Shown: positions 1 to 8,677 of the stretch, one piece after another | Numbering within the stretch: position 1 is the first letter of the stretch | Layout: every line of letters begins with the position of its first letter | Assembly: GCF_001968825.1 (NCBI RefSeq) | Contig: NZ_MIEU01000002.1 | Coordinates: 186,001-250,000 of the forward strand | Direction: 5' to 3' | Source of the DNA: Tersicoccus sp. Bi-70 | Lineage (GTDB): Bacteria; Actinomycetota; Actinomycetes; Actinomycetales; Micrococcaceae | Length of the DNA stretch: 64,000 nucleotides | Program-made: the position numbers and the translations under genes | Notes under the pieces: generated by a model | What the model saw: the letters and a program-made list of their open reading frames with translations, nothing else | What the model was told of the DNA's origin: nothing | Database searches by the model: none

Positions 1-800
1 GACTCGGTGCGCCACGGCGTCGCGCGACGGTGTCCGTCGCGGTGAACAGCGACTCCCTCGCCACCTGGTTCATGCCGGCTCTCGAGGCGCTGCAGCGGTG
101 GGGCGACGTCGCCGTCGAGCTGCACCGCGAGGACGAGCTCCGCTCTGCCGACCTGCTCCGCGACGGCCGGGTGATGGCCGCCGTCGCCGCGACGCCCGTG
201 CGCCTGCAGGGCTGCTCGGTGACCCCGCTCGGGGCGCTGCGCTACGTCCCGGTCGCGGCCCCGCACGTCGTCGACCGCTGGTTCGCCGGCGGCGTGACGC
301 CCGCGCGGCTGCGCGCCGCTCCCGTCGTCGACTTCGATCGCGACGACAGCCTGCAGCGCCGGTTCGTGGCCCTGGTCGGTGGCGGGGAGCCCGCGCAGGG
401 AGCCGAGACGCAGGTCGACCGGGCAGCCGACGCGCGGCCCGGCGGCGGAGCCGACGCGCAGCTCGACCGGGAAACCGGCGAGCAGCCCGCAGGCGTGCTC
501 GTCGACGCCGGCCCGCGTAGCTTCGTCCCGAGCTCCCGGGAGTACGCCGATGCCATCCGGCTCGGCCTCGGCTGGGGACTGGTGCCGACGGACCGAGTGG
601 GCGGGGTCGCAGTGACGGAGGGCACGGGGGAGGAGGGTTCGCGAGGGAGGGGCCGGGGGCTGACCGTGCTCGACACCGATCCCGGCCACCTCGACGTCCC
701 CCTGTTCTGGTTGCGGTGGAGTCTGGACACGCCGGTGCTCGCTGCTCTCACCGACGCGGTGCACCGTGCCGCCGCTACTCGGCTGCTGCCGCTGCCCTGA
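1..800 (+). CDS. LysR-family regulator, ArgP/LysG-like, 5' end cut by window
   Basis: This is the effector-binding part of a LysR-type transcriptional regulator. The reading frame is open from position 3, so the winged-helix DNA-binding domain lies before the window. The opening residues (VSVAVNSDSLATWFMPAL) match the start of the substrate domain in ArgP/IciA and LysG regulators, which sense lysine/arginine and usually control a LysE/ArgO-type exporter; no exporter gene is visible here. About 60 residues of low-complexity Ala/Gly/Asp/Gln-rich sequence (around nt 385-510) interrupt the domain between FVALVG and GPRSFVPSS. That insertion is unusual and looks like an expanded loop. The last third (YADAIRLGLGWGLVPTD) again fits the family. 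The regulatory target cannot be judged from this window. Confidence 0.8.
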   Translation, partial: LGAPRRRATVSVAVNSDSLATWFMPALEALQRWGDVAVELHREDELRSADLLRDGRVMAAVAATPVRLQGCSVTPLGALRYVPVAAPHVVDRWFAGGVTPARLRAAPVVDFDRDDSLQRRFVALVGGGEPAQGAETQVDRAADARPGGGADAQLDRETGEQPAGVLVDAGPRSFVPSSREYADAIRLGLGWGLVPTDRVGGVAVTEGTGEEGSRGRGRGLTVLDTDPGHLDVPLFWLRWSLDTPVLAALTDAVHRAAATRLLPLP

Positions 801-887
801 CGCCGGCTGATGCCCACTGCCCTGACGCTCGGCTGCTGCCCTGACCGCCGTCGCCGCCACCGGCGCCACCGATAGACTGGCCCCACC

Positions 888-2537
888 ATGTCCAACGATG
901 CCTCCGTGCCCCCTGCCGCCACTCCTGCCGACCCCGCGAACGACGCTGCGAACGACCCCGCGACCGTGATCCACGCGCCCGCCGACGTCACCGCCGGCGC
1001 GTCGACCGCTCCCAACGCCTCTTCGGCCGGCCTGCCCGCCGTCACCGACGACACCCCGGTCCGCGTCCGGTTCTGCCCGTCGCCGACCGGAACGCCCCAC
1101 GTCGGGCTGATCCGTACCGCGCTGTTCAACTGGGCCTACGCCCGGCACACCGGCGGCACGCTCGTCTTCCGGATCGAGGACACCGACGCCGCCCGGGACA
1201 GCGAGGAGAGCTACCACCAGCTGCTCGAGGCACTGCGCTGGCTCGGCCTGGACTGGGACGAGGGCGTCGAGGTCGGCGGCCCGCACGGCCCGTACCGCCA
1301 GTCCCAGCGCGGCGACATCTACACCGCCGTGCTCGCGCAGCTGACCGAGGCCGGGCACCTCTACGAGTCGTTCTCGACGCCGGAGGAGATCGAGGCGCGG
1401 CACCGCGACGCCGGCCGCGACATCAAGCTCGGGTACGACAACCACGACCGCGACCTCACCGACGAGCAGCGCGCCGCCTTCCGCGCCGAGGGCCGCGAGC
1501 CCGTGCTGCGGCTGCGGATGCCGGAGGACGACATCACCTTCACCGACCTGGTCCGCGGGGAGATCACCTTCCGCGCCGGCTCCGTGCCGGACTTCGTCGT
1601 CGCCCGCGCCAACGGCAAGCCCCTCTACACGCTGGTCAACCCGCTGGACGACGCGCTGATGGGCATCACCCACGTGCTGCGCGGCGAGGACCTGCTCTCC
1701 TCCACGCCGCGGCAGATCGCGCTCTACCGGGCGCTGATCGACATCGGGGTCGCCTCGTACATGCCGCTGTTCGGCCACCTGCCCTATGTGATGGGGGAGA
1801 AGAACAAGAAGCTCTCCAAGCGGGACCCCGAGTCCAACCTCTTCCTGCACCGGGACCGCGGGTTCATCCCGGAGGGCCTGCTCAACTACCTGGCGCTGCT
1901 GGGCTGGTCCCTCTCGGCGGACGAGGACGTGTTCGGCGTCGATCAGTTCGTCGCCGCGTTCGACGTCCACGACGTGCTGCCCAACCCGGCTCGCTTCGAC
2001 GTGAAGAAGGCCGAGGCGATCAACGGATCGCACGTGCGCCTGCTCGACGCCGACGACTTCCGCGACCGGCTCGTCCCGTACCTGCAGGCCGCCGGCGTCG
2101 TGGGGGAGACCCTGACCGACCGGGAGCAGCAGATCCTCGCCGCCGCCGCGCCGCTGATCCAGGAGCGCATCACCCTGCTCGGCGAGGCGCCGGCGATGAT
2201 CGGCTTCCTCTTCGCCGCCGATGCGGACATCACGGTCGACGACGACGCGCGGAAGGGCATGCCGGCCAATCTCGCCGAGGCCCTCGACGCGGCGATCGCC
2301 GCGCTGGAGCCGCTCGAGCCGTTCGACGCCGAGACGATCCAGACCGCGCTGCGCACGGCGCTCGTCGACGAGCTGGGGCTGAAGCCCCGGCACGCGTTCG
2401 GGCCCGTCCGCACCGCCGCCTCCGGGCACCGGATCTCCCCGCCGCTGTTCGAGTCCCTCGAGATCCTCGGCAGGGACTCCTCGCTCGCCCGGCTGCGCGC
2501 CTTCCGGGCGGACGCCGCGGACGCCGCCACGTCGTGA
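888..2537 (+). CDS. gltX: Glutamate--tRNA ligase
   Basis: This cytoplasmic class I aminoacyl-tRNA synthetase charges tRNA-Glu with glutamate. In actinobacteria it is usually non-discriminating and also forms Glu-tRNA-Gln for GatCAB. The HIGH-type signature is [10 protein letters not shown] near residue 65, and the KMSKS-type loop is [11 protein letters not shown] near residue 305. The length is 549 aa because an Ala/Pro/Asp-rich tail of about 56 residues precedes the usual N-terminus ([11 protein letters not shown]). I kept ATG 888 because no closer start has a Shine-Dalgarno. A -10-like TAGACT at 873-878 lies 9 nt before this ATG, so the transcript would have almost no leader. The gene overlaps the next gene by 4 bp, and tRNA-Gln and tRNA-Glu follow downstream. 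Confidence 0.95.
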   Translation: MSNDASVPPAATPADPANDAANDPATVIHAPADVTAGASTAPNASSAGLPAVTDDTPVRVRFCPSPTGTPHVGLIRTALFNWAYARHTGGTLVFRIEDTDAARDSEESYHQLLEALRWLGLDWDEGVEVGGPHGPYRQSQRGDIYTAVLAQLTEAGHLYESFSTPEEIEARHRDAGRDIKLGYDNHDRDLTDEQRAAFRAEGREPVLRLRMPEDDITFTDLVRGEITFRAGSVPDFVVARANGKPLYTLVNPLDDALMGITHVLRGEDLLSSTPRQIALYRALIDIGVASYMPLFGHLPYVMGEKNKKLSKRDPESNLFLHRDRGFIPEGLLNYLALLGWSLSADEDVFGVDQFVAAFDVHDVLPNPARFDVKKAEAINGSHVRLLDADDFRDRLVPYLQAAGVVGETLTDREQQILAAAAPLIQERITLLGEAPAMIGFLFAADADITVDDDARKGMPANLAEALDAAIAALEPLEPFDAETIQTALRTALVDELGLKPRHAFGPVRTAASGHRISPPLFESLEILGRDSSLARLRAFRADAADAATS

Positions 2538-3316
2538 GCCACGCCGACACCGATCACGCGACGCCGGCGACGGCGGCGGGCCCGTTCCCCGTCGAGGGCG
2601 TCCTGCTCGACATCGACGACACGATGGTGGACCTGCACCGGGCGATGGACGCGACCCTGCGCGCCGTCGCCCGGCAGACCGGGCTCGCCGTGCCCGCGGA
2701 GCTGGAGGAGCAGTACTCCCTCGACTTCTCGCGGGACCCGGACGGCTTCTACGACCGCTACCTGGCCGGGGAGCTCGACTTCGCGACCCAGCGCCAGTAC
2801 CGGGTGCGGGCCGCGCACGAGCGCCTCGGCCTCGAGCCGATCGCGGACCTGGACGGCTGGGACGCGGTGTACACGGCGATCCTGCCCACCCACTTCACCG
2901 CCTTCGACGATGTCGTGCCGCTGCTCGATGCCCTCGACGACGTGGGCATCCCCTACGGCGCGCTCAGCAACAACGTCGCCGACTACCAGCGGGCGAAGCT
3001 CGACCGGGCCGGCCTGGAGCGGATCAGCGTCCTGATCGGCACGGACACGCTCGGGGTGGCCAAACCGGACCCGGCGATCTACGTCGAGGGTGCCCGGCAG
3101 CTCGGCTCCGCGCCGGAGCGGACGCTGTACGTGGGGGACAACCCCGCGGTCGACGCCGTCGGGGCCAGCGATGCGGGCCTGGTCGGCGTATGGCTGGACC
3201 GCTCGCGCGCCGGTGGCCGCGCTGCCGTGGGCCAGGGAACCGGTTCGGGCGAGGTCGGCTTCACGGGCGCCGTGGTGGGGTCGCTGACCGACGTGATGCA
3301 GCTCATCGCTCGCTGA
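2534..3316 (+). CDS. HAD-superfamily hydrolase
   Basis: This is a 260-aa haloacid-dehalogenase-type phosphatase. Motif I is DIDDT (residues 26-30) with both catalytic aspartates. Motif II lies in GALSNN, motif III lysine is in [10 protein letters not shown], and motif IV is [13 protein letters not shown]. The helical cap between motifs I and II (about residues 40-130) makes it a C1-cap enzyme of the phosphoglycolate phosphatase/YjjG type. The substrate cannot be told from sequence. The start GTG 2534 overlaps the gltX stop in a GTGA junction, so the two genes are translationally coupled and co-transcribed. The C-terminal 35 residues ([16 protein letters not shown]) look disordered. Confidence 0.88.
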   Translation: MSHADTDHATPATAAGPFPVEGVLLDIDDTMVDLHRAMDATLRAVARQTGLAVPAELEEQYSLDFSRDPDGFYDRYLAGELDFATQRQYRVRAAHERLGLEPIADLDGWDAVYTAILPTHFTAFDDVVPLLDALDDVGIPYGALSNNVADYQRAKLDRAGLERISVLIGTDTLGVAKPDPAIYVEGARQLGSAPERTLYVGDNPAVDAVGASDAGLVGVWLDRSRAGGRAAVGQGTGSGEVGFTGAVVGSLTDVMQLIAR

Positions 3317-3328
3317 GCCGCTCTCGTT

Positions 3329-3358
3329 TTGCTCGATCGGGCAGGCCTACGGTAGTAT
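3329..3358 (+). promoter_or_regulatory. Promoter for the tRNA pair
   Basis: A TTGCTC -35 (3329-3334) and a TAGTAT -10 (3353-3358) are separated by 18 bp. Transcription would begin near 3365, about 60 nt before tRNA-Gln. Both hexamers are good for a high-GC actinobacterium, and this is one of the few AT-rich spots in the first 4 kb. Confidence 0.6.
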
Positions 3359-3424
3359 TTCATGTCGTTGCCCGAACGAAACGAAAGGGCCCGGAAGGGA
3401 CCGATCGGATCGATCCGGCGGCAA

Positions 3425-3496
3425 TGGGATGTGGTGTAATCGGCAACACTACGGTTTCTGGTACCGTCATTCTAGGTTCGAGTCCTGGCATCCCAG
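3425..3496 (+). tRNA. tRNA-Gln (anticodon CTG)
   Basis: The acceptor arms TGGGATG (3425-3431) and CATCCCA (3489-3495) pair fully, with discriminator G3496. The anticodon stem ACGGT/ACCGT (3451-3455/3463-3467) encloses loop TTCTGGT, giving anticodon CTG at 3458-3460. The T arm contains GGTTCGAGTCC. CCA is not encoded. The gene is 72 nt long and lies in one transcription unit with tRNA-Glu 41 nt downstream. Confidence 0.95.
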
Positions 3497-3537
3497 CGCA
3501 GGGAATGTTGGTGCGACCACCATCTCCCGGCATCTGA

Positions 3538-3610
3538 GGCCCCATCGTATAGAGGCCTAGTACGCCGCCCTCTCACGGCGGTAACGCGGGTTCGAATCCC
3601 GCTGGGGTCA
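3538..3610 (+). tRNA. tRNA-Glu (anticodon CTC)
   Basis: The acceptor GGCCCCA (3538-3544) pairs with TGGGGTC (3603-3609) with one G-U pair, and the discriminator is A3610. The anticodon stem CCGCC/GGCGG (3565-3569/3577-3581) encloses loop CTCTCAC, so the anticodon is CTC at 3572-3574. The T arm is GCGGGTTCGAATCCCGC. CCA is not encoded. The gene is 73 nt long and is followed 6 nt later by an intrinsic terminator. Confidence 0.96.
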
Positions 3611-3616
3611 CGGCCG

Positions 3617-3659
3617 AAGGCCGGTTCCGAGTCACTCGGAACCGGCCTTCATCTTTTTC
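3617..3659 (+). terminator. Intrinsic terminator of the tRNA unit
   Basis: A perfect 15-bp stem (3617-3631 with 3635-3649) closes a 3-nt TCA loop and is followed by CATCTTTTT. This is a textbook Rho-independent terminator and ends the tRNA-Gln/tRNA-Glu transcript. Confidence 0.9.
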
Positions 3660-3674
3660 GGGCAGGATGAACCC

Positions 3675-5540
3675 GTGAGCTCCCCGACCCCACCGCGGCC
3701 CACCCGGCGGCCCGGCATCCAGGACGAGACCGTCCGGCGTGCCCCGGCCCGGCCGGAGTCGCCCGGCCACGATCGCGTCCCGGACGACGGGGACCCGGTC
3801 GCGCTGCTGCGGACCACGCGCGACGCCGTCGCCGGCCTCACCCTGCCGCTGGACCTGCCGGACGTGCCGCGCACCCGCGCCGCTGCCGCCGACGCGGTCA
3901 CCCAGCTCGACGACTACATCATCCCCAGGTTCGCCTCCCTGCACGCCCCGCTGCTCGCCGTCGTGGGCGGCTCGACCGGCGCCGGCAAGTCCACCCTCGT
4001 CAACGGCATCGCCGGTCACCCGGTCACCCGGGCCGGCGCGATCCGGCCGACCACCCGCCAGCCGATCCTGCTGCACCACCCGTCCGACGAGCACTGGTTC
4101 ACCGGCCGGCGCGTGCTCGGCTCCCTCGCCCGCGTCCGCGGGGGACAGGGCGACGCGAGCAATTCGCTCGTCCTCGTCGGCGACCCGGCGATCCCCGCCG
4201 GCATCGCCCTGCTGGACGCCCCGGACATCGACTCCGTCTCGGACGAGAACCGGCGGCTCGCCGGTCAGCTGCTCTCCGCCGCCGACCTCTGGCTCTTCGT
4301 CACGACGGCGAACCGCTACGCCGACGCCGTGCCGTGGGACCTCCTGCTCGACGCCGCCGGCCGGGACATCACCGTGGCCGTCGTCCTCGACCGGGTCCCC
4401 GCCGGCGTCGAGGACGAGGTGGCCGCCGACCTGCGCCGGATGCTCACCGAGCAGGGCCTCGGCGAGTCGGCCCTCTTCGTCGTGCCCGAGACGAGGCTCG
4501 ACGAGGCGGCGATGCTCCCGGCCGCGGCGGTGGCACCCATCCGCGGGTGGCTCACCGAGATCTCTCGGGACGCGCAGAGCCGGGCCGCCATCTCCCGGCG
4601 GACGCTCGGCGGCGCCGTGCGGGCGCTCGCGACCCGGATGGACACCCTCGCCGAGGCGCAGCAGGACCAGCGCGTGGCCGCCGCCCGCCTCGCGGACGAC
4701 GTCCGCGGTGCGTACGCCCGCGCCGCCGACCTGGCGATGGACAGCACCCGCGACGGCAGCCTGCTGCGCGGTGAGGTGCTGGCCCGCTGGCAGGACTTCG
4801 TCGGCACCGGCGAGTTCTTCCGCAGCATCGAGACCAACCTCAACCGCGTGCGCGACCGGGTCGGCGCCTTCCTGCGGGGCGAGCCCGCGCCCGTGGCGCA
4901 GGTCGAGAACGCGATCGAGACCGGCCTGCACGCCGTCATCGTCGCCCAGGCGGCCCGCGCCGCCGAGGCGTCGTTCGACCTGTGGCGGTCCGACGCCGCC
5001 GGGCGCTCCCTGACCGAGGGCGGGGACCTGTCTCGGCTGCCCGCCGGCTTCTCCGACGAGGTGGCCCAGCAGATCCGGCAGTGGCAGGGCGACCTGCTCG
5101 ACCTGGTCAGCGACCAGGGCGCCGGCAAGCGACGGAAGGCGCGCGCCCTCTCCTGGGGCATCAACGGCGTGGCGGTCGCGCTCATGGTCGTCGTCTTCGC
5201 CTCCACCGCCGGGCTGACGGGCCTGGAGGTCGGCATCGCCGGGGGTTCCGCCGTCGTCGGCCAGAAGGCGCTGGAGACCCTGTTCGGCCAGGACGCCGTC
5301 CTCGAACTGACCGCGCTGGCCCGGACGAACCTGCAGGAGCGCGTCGCCGCGCTGTTCGCGCGGGACTCACGCCGCTTCCTCGACCGGCTGCCCGACGACG
5401 GCGCGACGGCGCACGCGGAGGACCGTGCCGGTGTCGACCGCGACCGTGATGCCGACGCCGACGCCGACGCCGATGCCGTGACCGCGCCGTCCATGGCCGA
5501 GCTCGCCGTGCGCCTGCGCCGGCTGGCGGACGCCGCGTGA
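3675..5540 (+). CDS. Dynamin-like membrane GTPase A
   Basis: This is a 621-aa protein with an N-terminal GTPase domain. The P-loop GGSTGAGKST lies near residue 98, a TTRQP switch-like segment follows, and the Walker B/G3 region reads LLDAPDIDS. The usual N/TKxD motif is not clear; VVLDRVP is in its place. A long helical region spans about residues 250-480. A hydrophobic stretch near residues 497-530 (GVAVALMVVVFASTAGLTGL) could insert in the membrane. A DADADA acidic run from five 6-bp repeats lies near the C-terminus. The architecture (G domain, helical stalk, membrane paddle) resembles bacterial dynamin-like and YfjP-type GTPases. GTG 3675 has GGCAGGA upstream. It overlaps the second GTPase by 4 bp, so the two are probably partners. 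The cellular role is not established. Confidence 0.72.
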   Translation: MSSPTPPRPTRRPGIQDETVRRAPARPESPGHDRVPDDGDPVALLRTTRDAVAGLTLPLDLPDVPRTRAAAADAVTQLDDYIIPRFASLHAPLLAVVGGSTGAGKSTLVNGIAGHPVTRAGAIRPTTRQPILLHHPSDEHWFTGRRVLGSLARVRGGQGDASNSLVLVGDPAIPAGIALLDAPDIDSVSDENRRLAGQLLSAADLWLFVTTANRYADAVPWDLLLDAAGRDITVAVVLDRVPAGVEDEVAADLRRMLTEQGLGESALFVVPETRLDEAAMLPAAAVAPIRGWLTEISRDAQSRAAISRRTLGGAVRALATRMDTLAEAQQDQRVAAARLADDVRGAYARAADLAMDSTRDGSLLRGEVLARWQDFVGTGEFFRSIETNLNRVRDRVGAFLRGEPAPVAQVENAIETGLHAVIVAQAARAAEASFDLWRSDAAGRSLTEGGDLSRLPAGFSDEVAQQIRQWQGDLLDLVSDQGAGKRRKARALSWGINGVAVALMVVVFASTAGLTGLEVGIAGGSAVVGQKALETLFGQDAVLELTALARTNLQERVAALFARDSRRFLDRLPDDGATAHAEDRAGVDRDRDADADADADAVTAPSMAELAVRLRRLADAA

Positions 5541-7153
5541 GCCGCACCCGGCCGCCGGCCTTCGCCGAGCGCATCGACGCCCTGGAACAGGCTCGCCGCC
5601 TCGCCGACGGCGTGCTGCCGGACGGGGATCTCGCCGCCGTCGACGACGTGCTCGCCCGGGCGAAGACCCGCCGTTCCCTCTCCGCCGCGCACACCGTCGT
5701 CGGCTTCTTCGGGGCCACCGGCAGTGGCAAGTCCTCCCTGTTCAACGCGGTGGCCGGGGCGCCGATCGCCCGCGCGGCCGCGACCCGGCCGACGACGTCG
5801 CAGCCGCTCGCCGCGGTGTGGGGCGAACAGGACAGCGATGCCCTGCTCGACTGGCTGGGCGTGCAGGACCGGCACGTGCTGCGTGAGGACCTCGGCGACG
5901 GCGGCCTCATCCTGCTCGACCTGCCCGACTTCGACTCCACGCACCGCGAACACCGCGACGTGGTCGAGCGCCTCGCGTCGATGGTGGACGTGCTCGTGTG
6001 GGTGCTCGACCCGCAGAAGTACGCCGATCTGGCGGTGCATCAGGGCTTCCTGCAGCCGCTCGCCTCCCACGGGCCGGTGATGCTCGCCGTCCTCAACCAG
6101 GCCGACCGTGTCTCCGCGCACGAGCTGCCCGCGGTGCTCGGATCGCTGCGCGACCTGCTGGACCGGGACGGGCTGGCCCGGATGGAGGTGTTCGCGACGT
6201 CCGCGGCGACCGGTGCCGGGGTGGACGCGCTTCAGGCCCGGATCCACGGCGTCGCAGCCGCCCGGACGGCGGCCGTCGCTCGACTCGAGGCCGATGTCGT
6301 CCGCGCCGCCCACACCCTCGCCCGTGACGGCGCGGAGGGCTTCGAGGGCGCCGCGGGGAGTGCCGCGACCCGGAGCAGCGAGAAGAACCAGCGCGCCCGG
6401 CTCGCGCGCGATCTGAGCGTCGCCGCCAACGTCGAGACGGTGGCCCGGGCGTCGGGCCGCTCGTGGCGCAAGCAGGCCGGCCGGCGCACCGGTTGGCCGG
6501 TGACCCGGTGGATCGGCTCCCTCGGGCCGGACCCGCTGCGCCGCCTCAACCTGCACCGGCGGGCCGCCGACCCGGCCGTCAACCGGACGTCCCTGCCCCG
6601 GGCCAACGCCGCACAGGACGCCGTCATCGACGCGGCCGTGCGCGACTATCTGCAGGCTGCCGGGGCGGGCATGCCGTCCACCTGGCAACGGGAACTGCGC
6701 GCGGACGTGCGACGACGTCAGGAACAGCTGCCGGACGCCCTGGACCGCGCCATCGCCGGCACGGACCTGGGCGCCGGCCGCACGGCGTGGTGGTGGCCGG
6801 TCGTCTCGGTCGTCCAGTGGCTTGCGCTGGCCGCGGCCCTGGTCGGCGCCCTGTGGTTGCTGTGGCTCGCCGCCCTGGCGTGGTTCCAGCTACCGGTGCC
6901 GCCGACGCCCCGGGTGGAGGGCTGGCCGGTGCCCACGCTGCTGATCCTGGTGGGCATCCTGGTCGGGGTGCTGCTCGGCGCCCTGCTCAGCGTCGTCAAC
7001 GGGGCCGCGGCCGCCGCCCGCACCCGGCGGAGCCGACGGCGGCTTCGCGCCGCCGTCGACGATGTCGCCCAGCGGCTGATCGTCGCCCCCGCGGAGCAGT
7101 TCCGGGGCCGGTGGACGGACTTCGCCGCCGCGGTGGACCGAGCGCGGGCCTGA
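5537..7153 (+). CDS. Dynamin-like/YfjP-type membrane GTPase B
   Basis: This is a 538-aa GTPase paralogous in layout to the preceding gene. The P-loop is GFFGATGSGKSS near residue 56, G3 is LLDLPDFDS near 132, and a canonical-looking G4 (LNQADRV) lies near 187, so nucleotide binding is better conserved here than in partner A. A helical segment follows. Two hydrophobic blocks near residues 415-450 (VVSVVQWLALAAALVGALWL) and 463-490 (LLILVGILVGVLLGALL) look like transmembrane hairpins. The start GTG 5537 sits inside the previous stop (GTGA). Tandem, unequal GTPases of this kind are known for bacterial dynamins that act as hetero-pairs on membranes. Assigning this pair to that role is inference. 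Confidence 0.72.
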   Translation: MSRTRPPAFAERIDALEQARRLADGVLPDGDLAAVDDVLARAKTRRSLSAAHTVVGFFGATGSGKSSLFNAVAGAPIARAAATRPTTSQPLAAVWGEQDSDALLDWLGVQDRHVLREDLGDGGLILLDLPDFDSTHREHRDVVERLASMVDVLVWVLDPQKYADLAVHQGFLQPLASHGPVMLAVLNQADRVSAHELPAVLGSLRDLLDRDGLARMEVFATSAATGAGVDALQARIHGVAAARTAAVARLEADVVRAAHTLARDGAEGFEGAAGSAATRSSEKNQRARLARDLSVAANVETVARASGRSWRKQAGRRTGWPVTRWIGSLGPDPLRRLNLHRRAADPAVNRTSLPRANAAQDAVIDAAVRDYLQAAGAGMPSTWQRELRADVRRRQEQLPDALDRAIAGTDLGAGRTAWWWPVVSVVQWLALAAALVGALWLLWLAALAWFQLPVPPTPRVEGWPVPTLLILVGILVGVLLGALLSVVNGAAAAARTRRSRRRLRAAVDDVAQRLIVAPAEQFRGRWTDFAAAVDRARA

Positions 7154-7230
7154 CCGTCCCAGCCTGACCGTCCCAGCTTGACCGGCCCGAGCCCGACCGC
7201 ACCCATCGCCTCGGGGAACCGCGCCGCTCG

Positions 7231-8646
7231 TCACCGGTCCGGCTCGTACCTCCGCGGCGCGGTGGACCGGGCGACGACGGCGCGCAGCGCCTCGAGGTCG
7301 CCGGAGACCAGCCCGTGGGTGCGCGCCTGGACCAGCAGGTTGCCGATCGCGGTCGCCTCGACCGGGCCGGCGACGACGGGACGCCCCGTCGCCTCGGCGG
7401 TGAGCCGGCACAGCAGCGCGTTCTGCGCCCCGCCGCCCACGAGGTGCACGGTGCGCACCGGACGACCGGTGAGCCGCTCGATGTCCTCGACCGCGGCCGC
7501 ATAGGCGCGCGCGAGGCTCTCCAGGATGCTCCGCACCAGGGCCGGGGCGGAGGCGGGCGCGGGGGAGCCGCGCTCCGTGAGCAGGCCGGCGATCCTGGCG
7601 GGCATGTCTCCGGGCGGCAGCAGCCGCGGGTCGTCGACGTCGAACACGGGCACCGGCCCGGTCACCGCGCCGGCCTGCTCCAGCAGCGTGGGCAGGTCGT
7701 GCTCCTGGCCGCCTCGGGCCCACGCGCGGATCGACTCGGAGAGCAGCCACAGCCCCATCACGTTGGTGAGGAACCGGGTGCGCCCGTCCACGCCGCCCTC
7801 GTTGGTGAAGCCGGCGCGGCGGGCCTCGTCGGCGACGAGGGGGGCGGGCAGCTCCGTGCCGACGAGCGACCACGTGCCGCATGAGATGTAGGCGGCGTCC
7901 TCGTCCGTCATGGGCACCCCGACGACGGCCGAGGCCGTGTCGTGCGAGCCGACCGTCGTGAATCCGAGGCCCTCGGCGATGCCGAACTCCTCCCGGACGG
8001 CGGCCGTGATGGGGCCGATCGGGGTGCCCGGGTCGACGACGTCGGGGAAGAGGCCGCGTTCCAGGCCGAGACGGTCCAGCAGCTCCTCGTCCCAGCCCGC
8101 TCCGTCGAGCCGCAGCAACCCGGTCGTGGAGGCGTTGGTGCGCTCGGCGAGCTGCTGCCCGGTGGCCCACCAGCCGATCAGGTCCGGGACGAGCAGCACC
8201 CGGTCGGCCAGCGTCAGGTCACCCGACGCCGCGGCGGCCGCGAGCTGGAACACCGAGGTGAACGGCAGGTGCTGGAGGCCGTTGCGCCGGTACAGCTCCT
8301 CGGGCCCGACGACGGCGTGCACGGCCGCGACGGCCGCCTCGTTCCGCTCGTCCCGGTAGTGGTAGGGGTTGCCGAGCAGCCGGTCACCGCGCAGCAGGCC
8401 GTGGTCGACGGCCCAGGAGTCGACGGCGACGCCCCGCAGCTCCGGCTCCTCGCGGGAGGCACGGCCCAGTCCCGTCATCGCTGCGGAGAACAGGCCGAGG
8501 ACGTCCCAGTGCAGCCCGTCCGGCAGCCGCACCGGGGTGTTCGGGAACCGGGCCACCTCCCGCAGGTGCAGTTCGCCCCGGTGCACGGTGCCCGTCACGA
8601 CGCGGCCGCTCGTGGCGCCGAGGTCGATCGCCGCGACGGTGCTCAT
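7231..8646 (-). CDS. rhaB: Rhamnulokinase
   Basis: This FGGY-family carbohydrate kinase phosphorylates L-rhamnulose to L-rhamnulose 1-phosphate in the cytoplasm. The N-terminal phosphate-binding motif is AIDLGATSGRVV. The substrate region GVAVDSWAVDHGLL and SCGTWSLVG are typical of rhamnulokinases, and the C-terminal ATP-site motif is VGGGAQNALLCR. The length of 471 aa is normal. It is the last of eight co-directional rha genes, 31 bp after the aldolase-dehydrogenase gene. ATG 8646 begins the conserved STVAAIDLGATSG segment. Its convergent neighbour is GTPase B; direct copies of CTGACCGTCCCAG lie between the two genes. Confidence 0.95.
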   Translation of the reverse strand: MSTVAAIDLGATSGRVVTGTVHRGELHLREVARFPNTPVRLPDGLHWDVLGLFSAAMTGLGRASREEPELRGVAVDSWAVDHGLLRGDRLLGNPYHYRDERNEAAVAAVHAVVGPEELYRRNGLQHLPFTSVFQLAAAAASGDLTLADRVLLVPDLIGWWATGQQLAERTNASTTGLLRLDGAGWDEELLDRLGLERGLFPDVVDPGTPIGPITAAVREEFGIAEGLGFTTVGSHDTASAVVGVPMTDEDAAYISCGTWSLVGTELPAPLVADEARRAGFTNEGGVDGRTRFLTNVMGLWLLSESIRAWARGGQEHDLPTLLEQAGAVTGPVPVFDVDDPRLLPPGDMPARIAGLLTERGSPAPASAPALVRSILESLARAYAAAVEDIERLTGRPVRTVHLVGGGAQNALLCRLTAEATGRPVVAGPVEATAIGNLLVQARTHGLVSGDLEALRAVVARSTAPRRYEPDR

Positions 8647-8677
8647 GGCCGCGCCCCCGGACGGGTCGACGGTGCGG

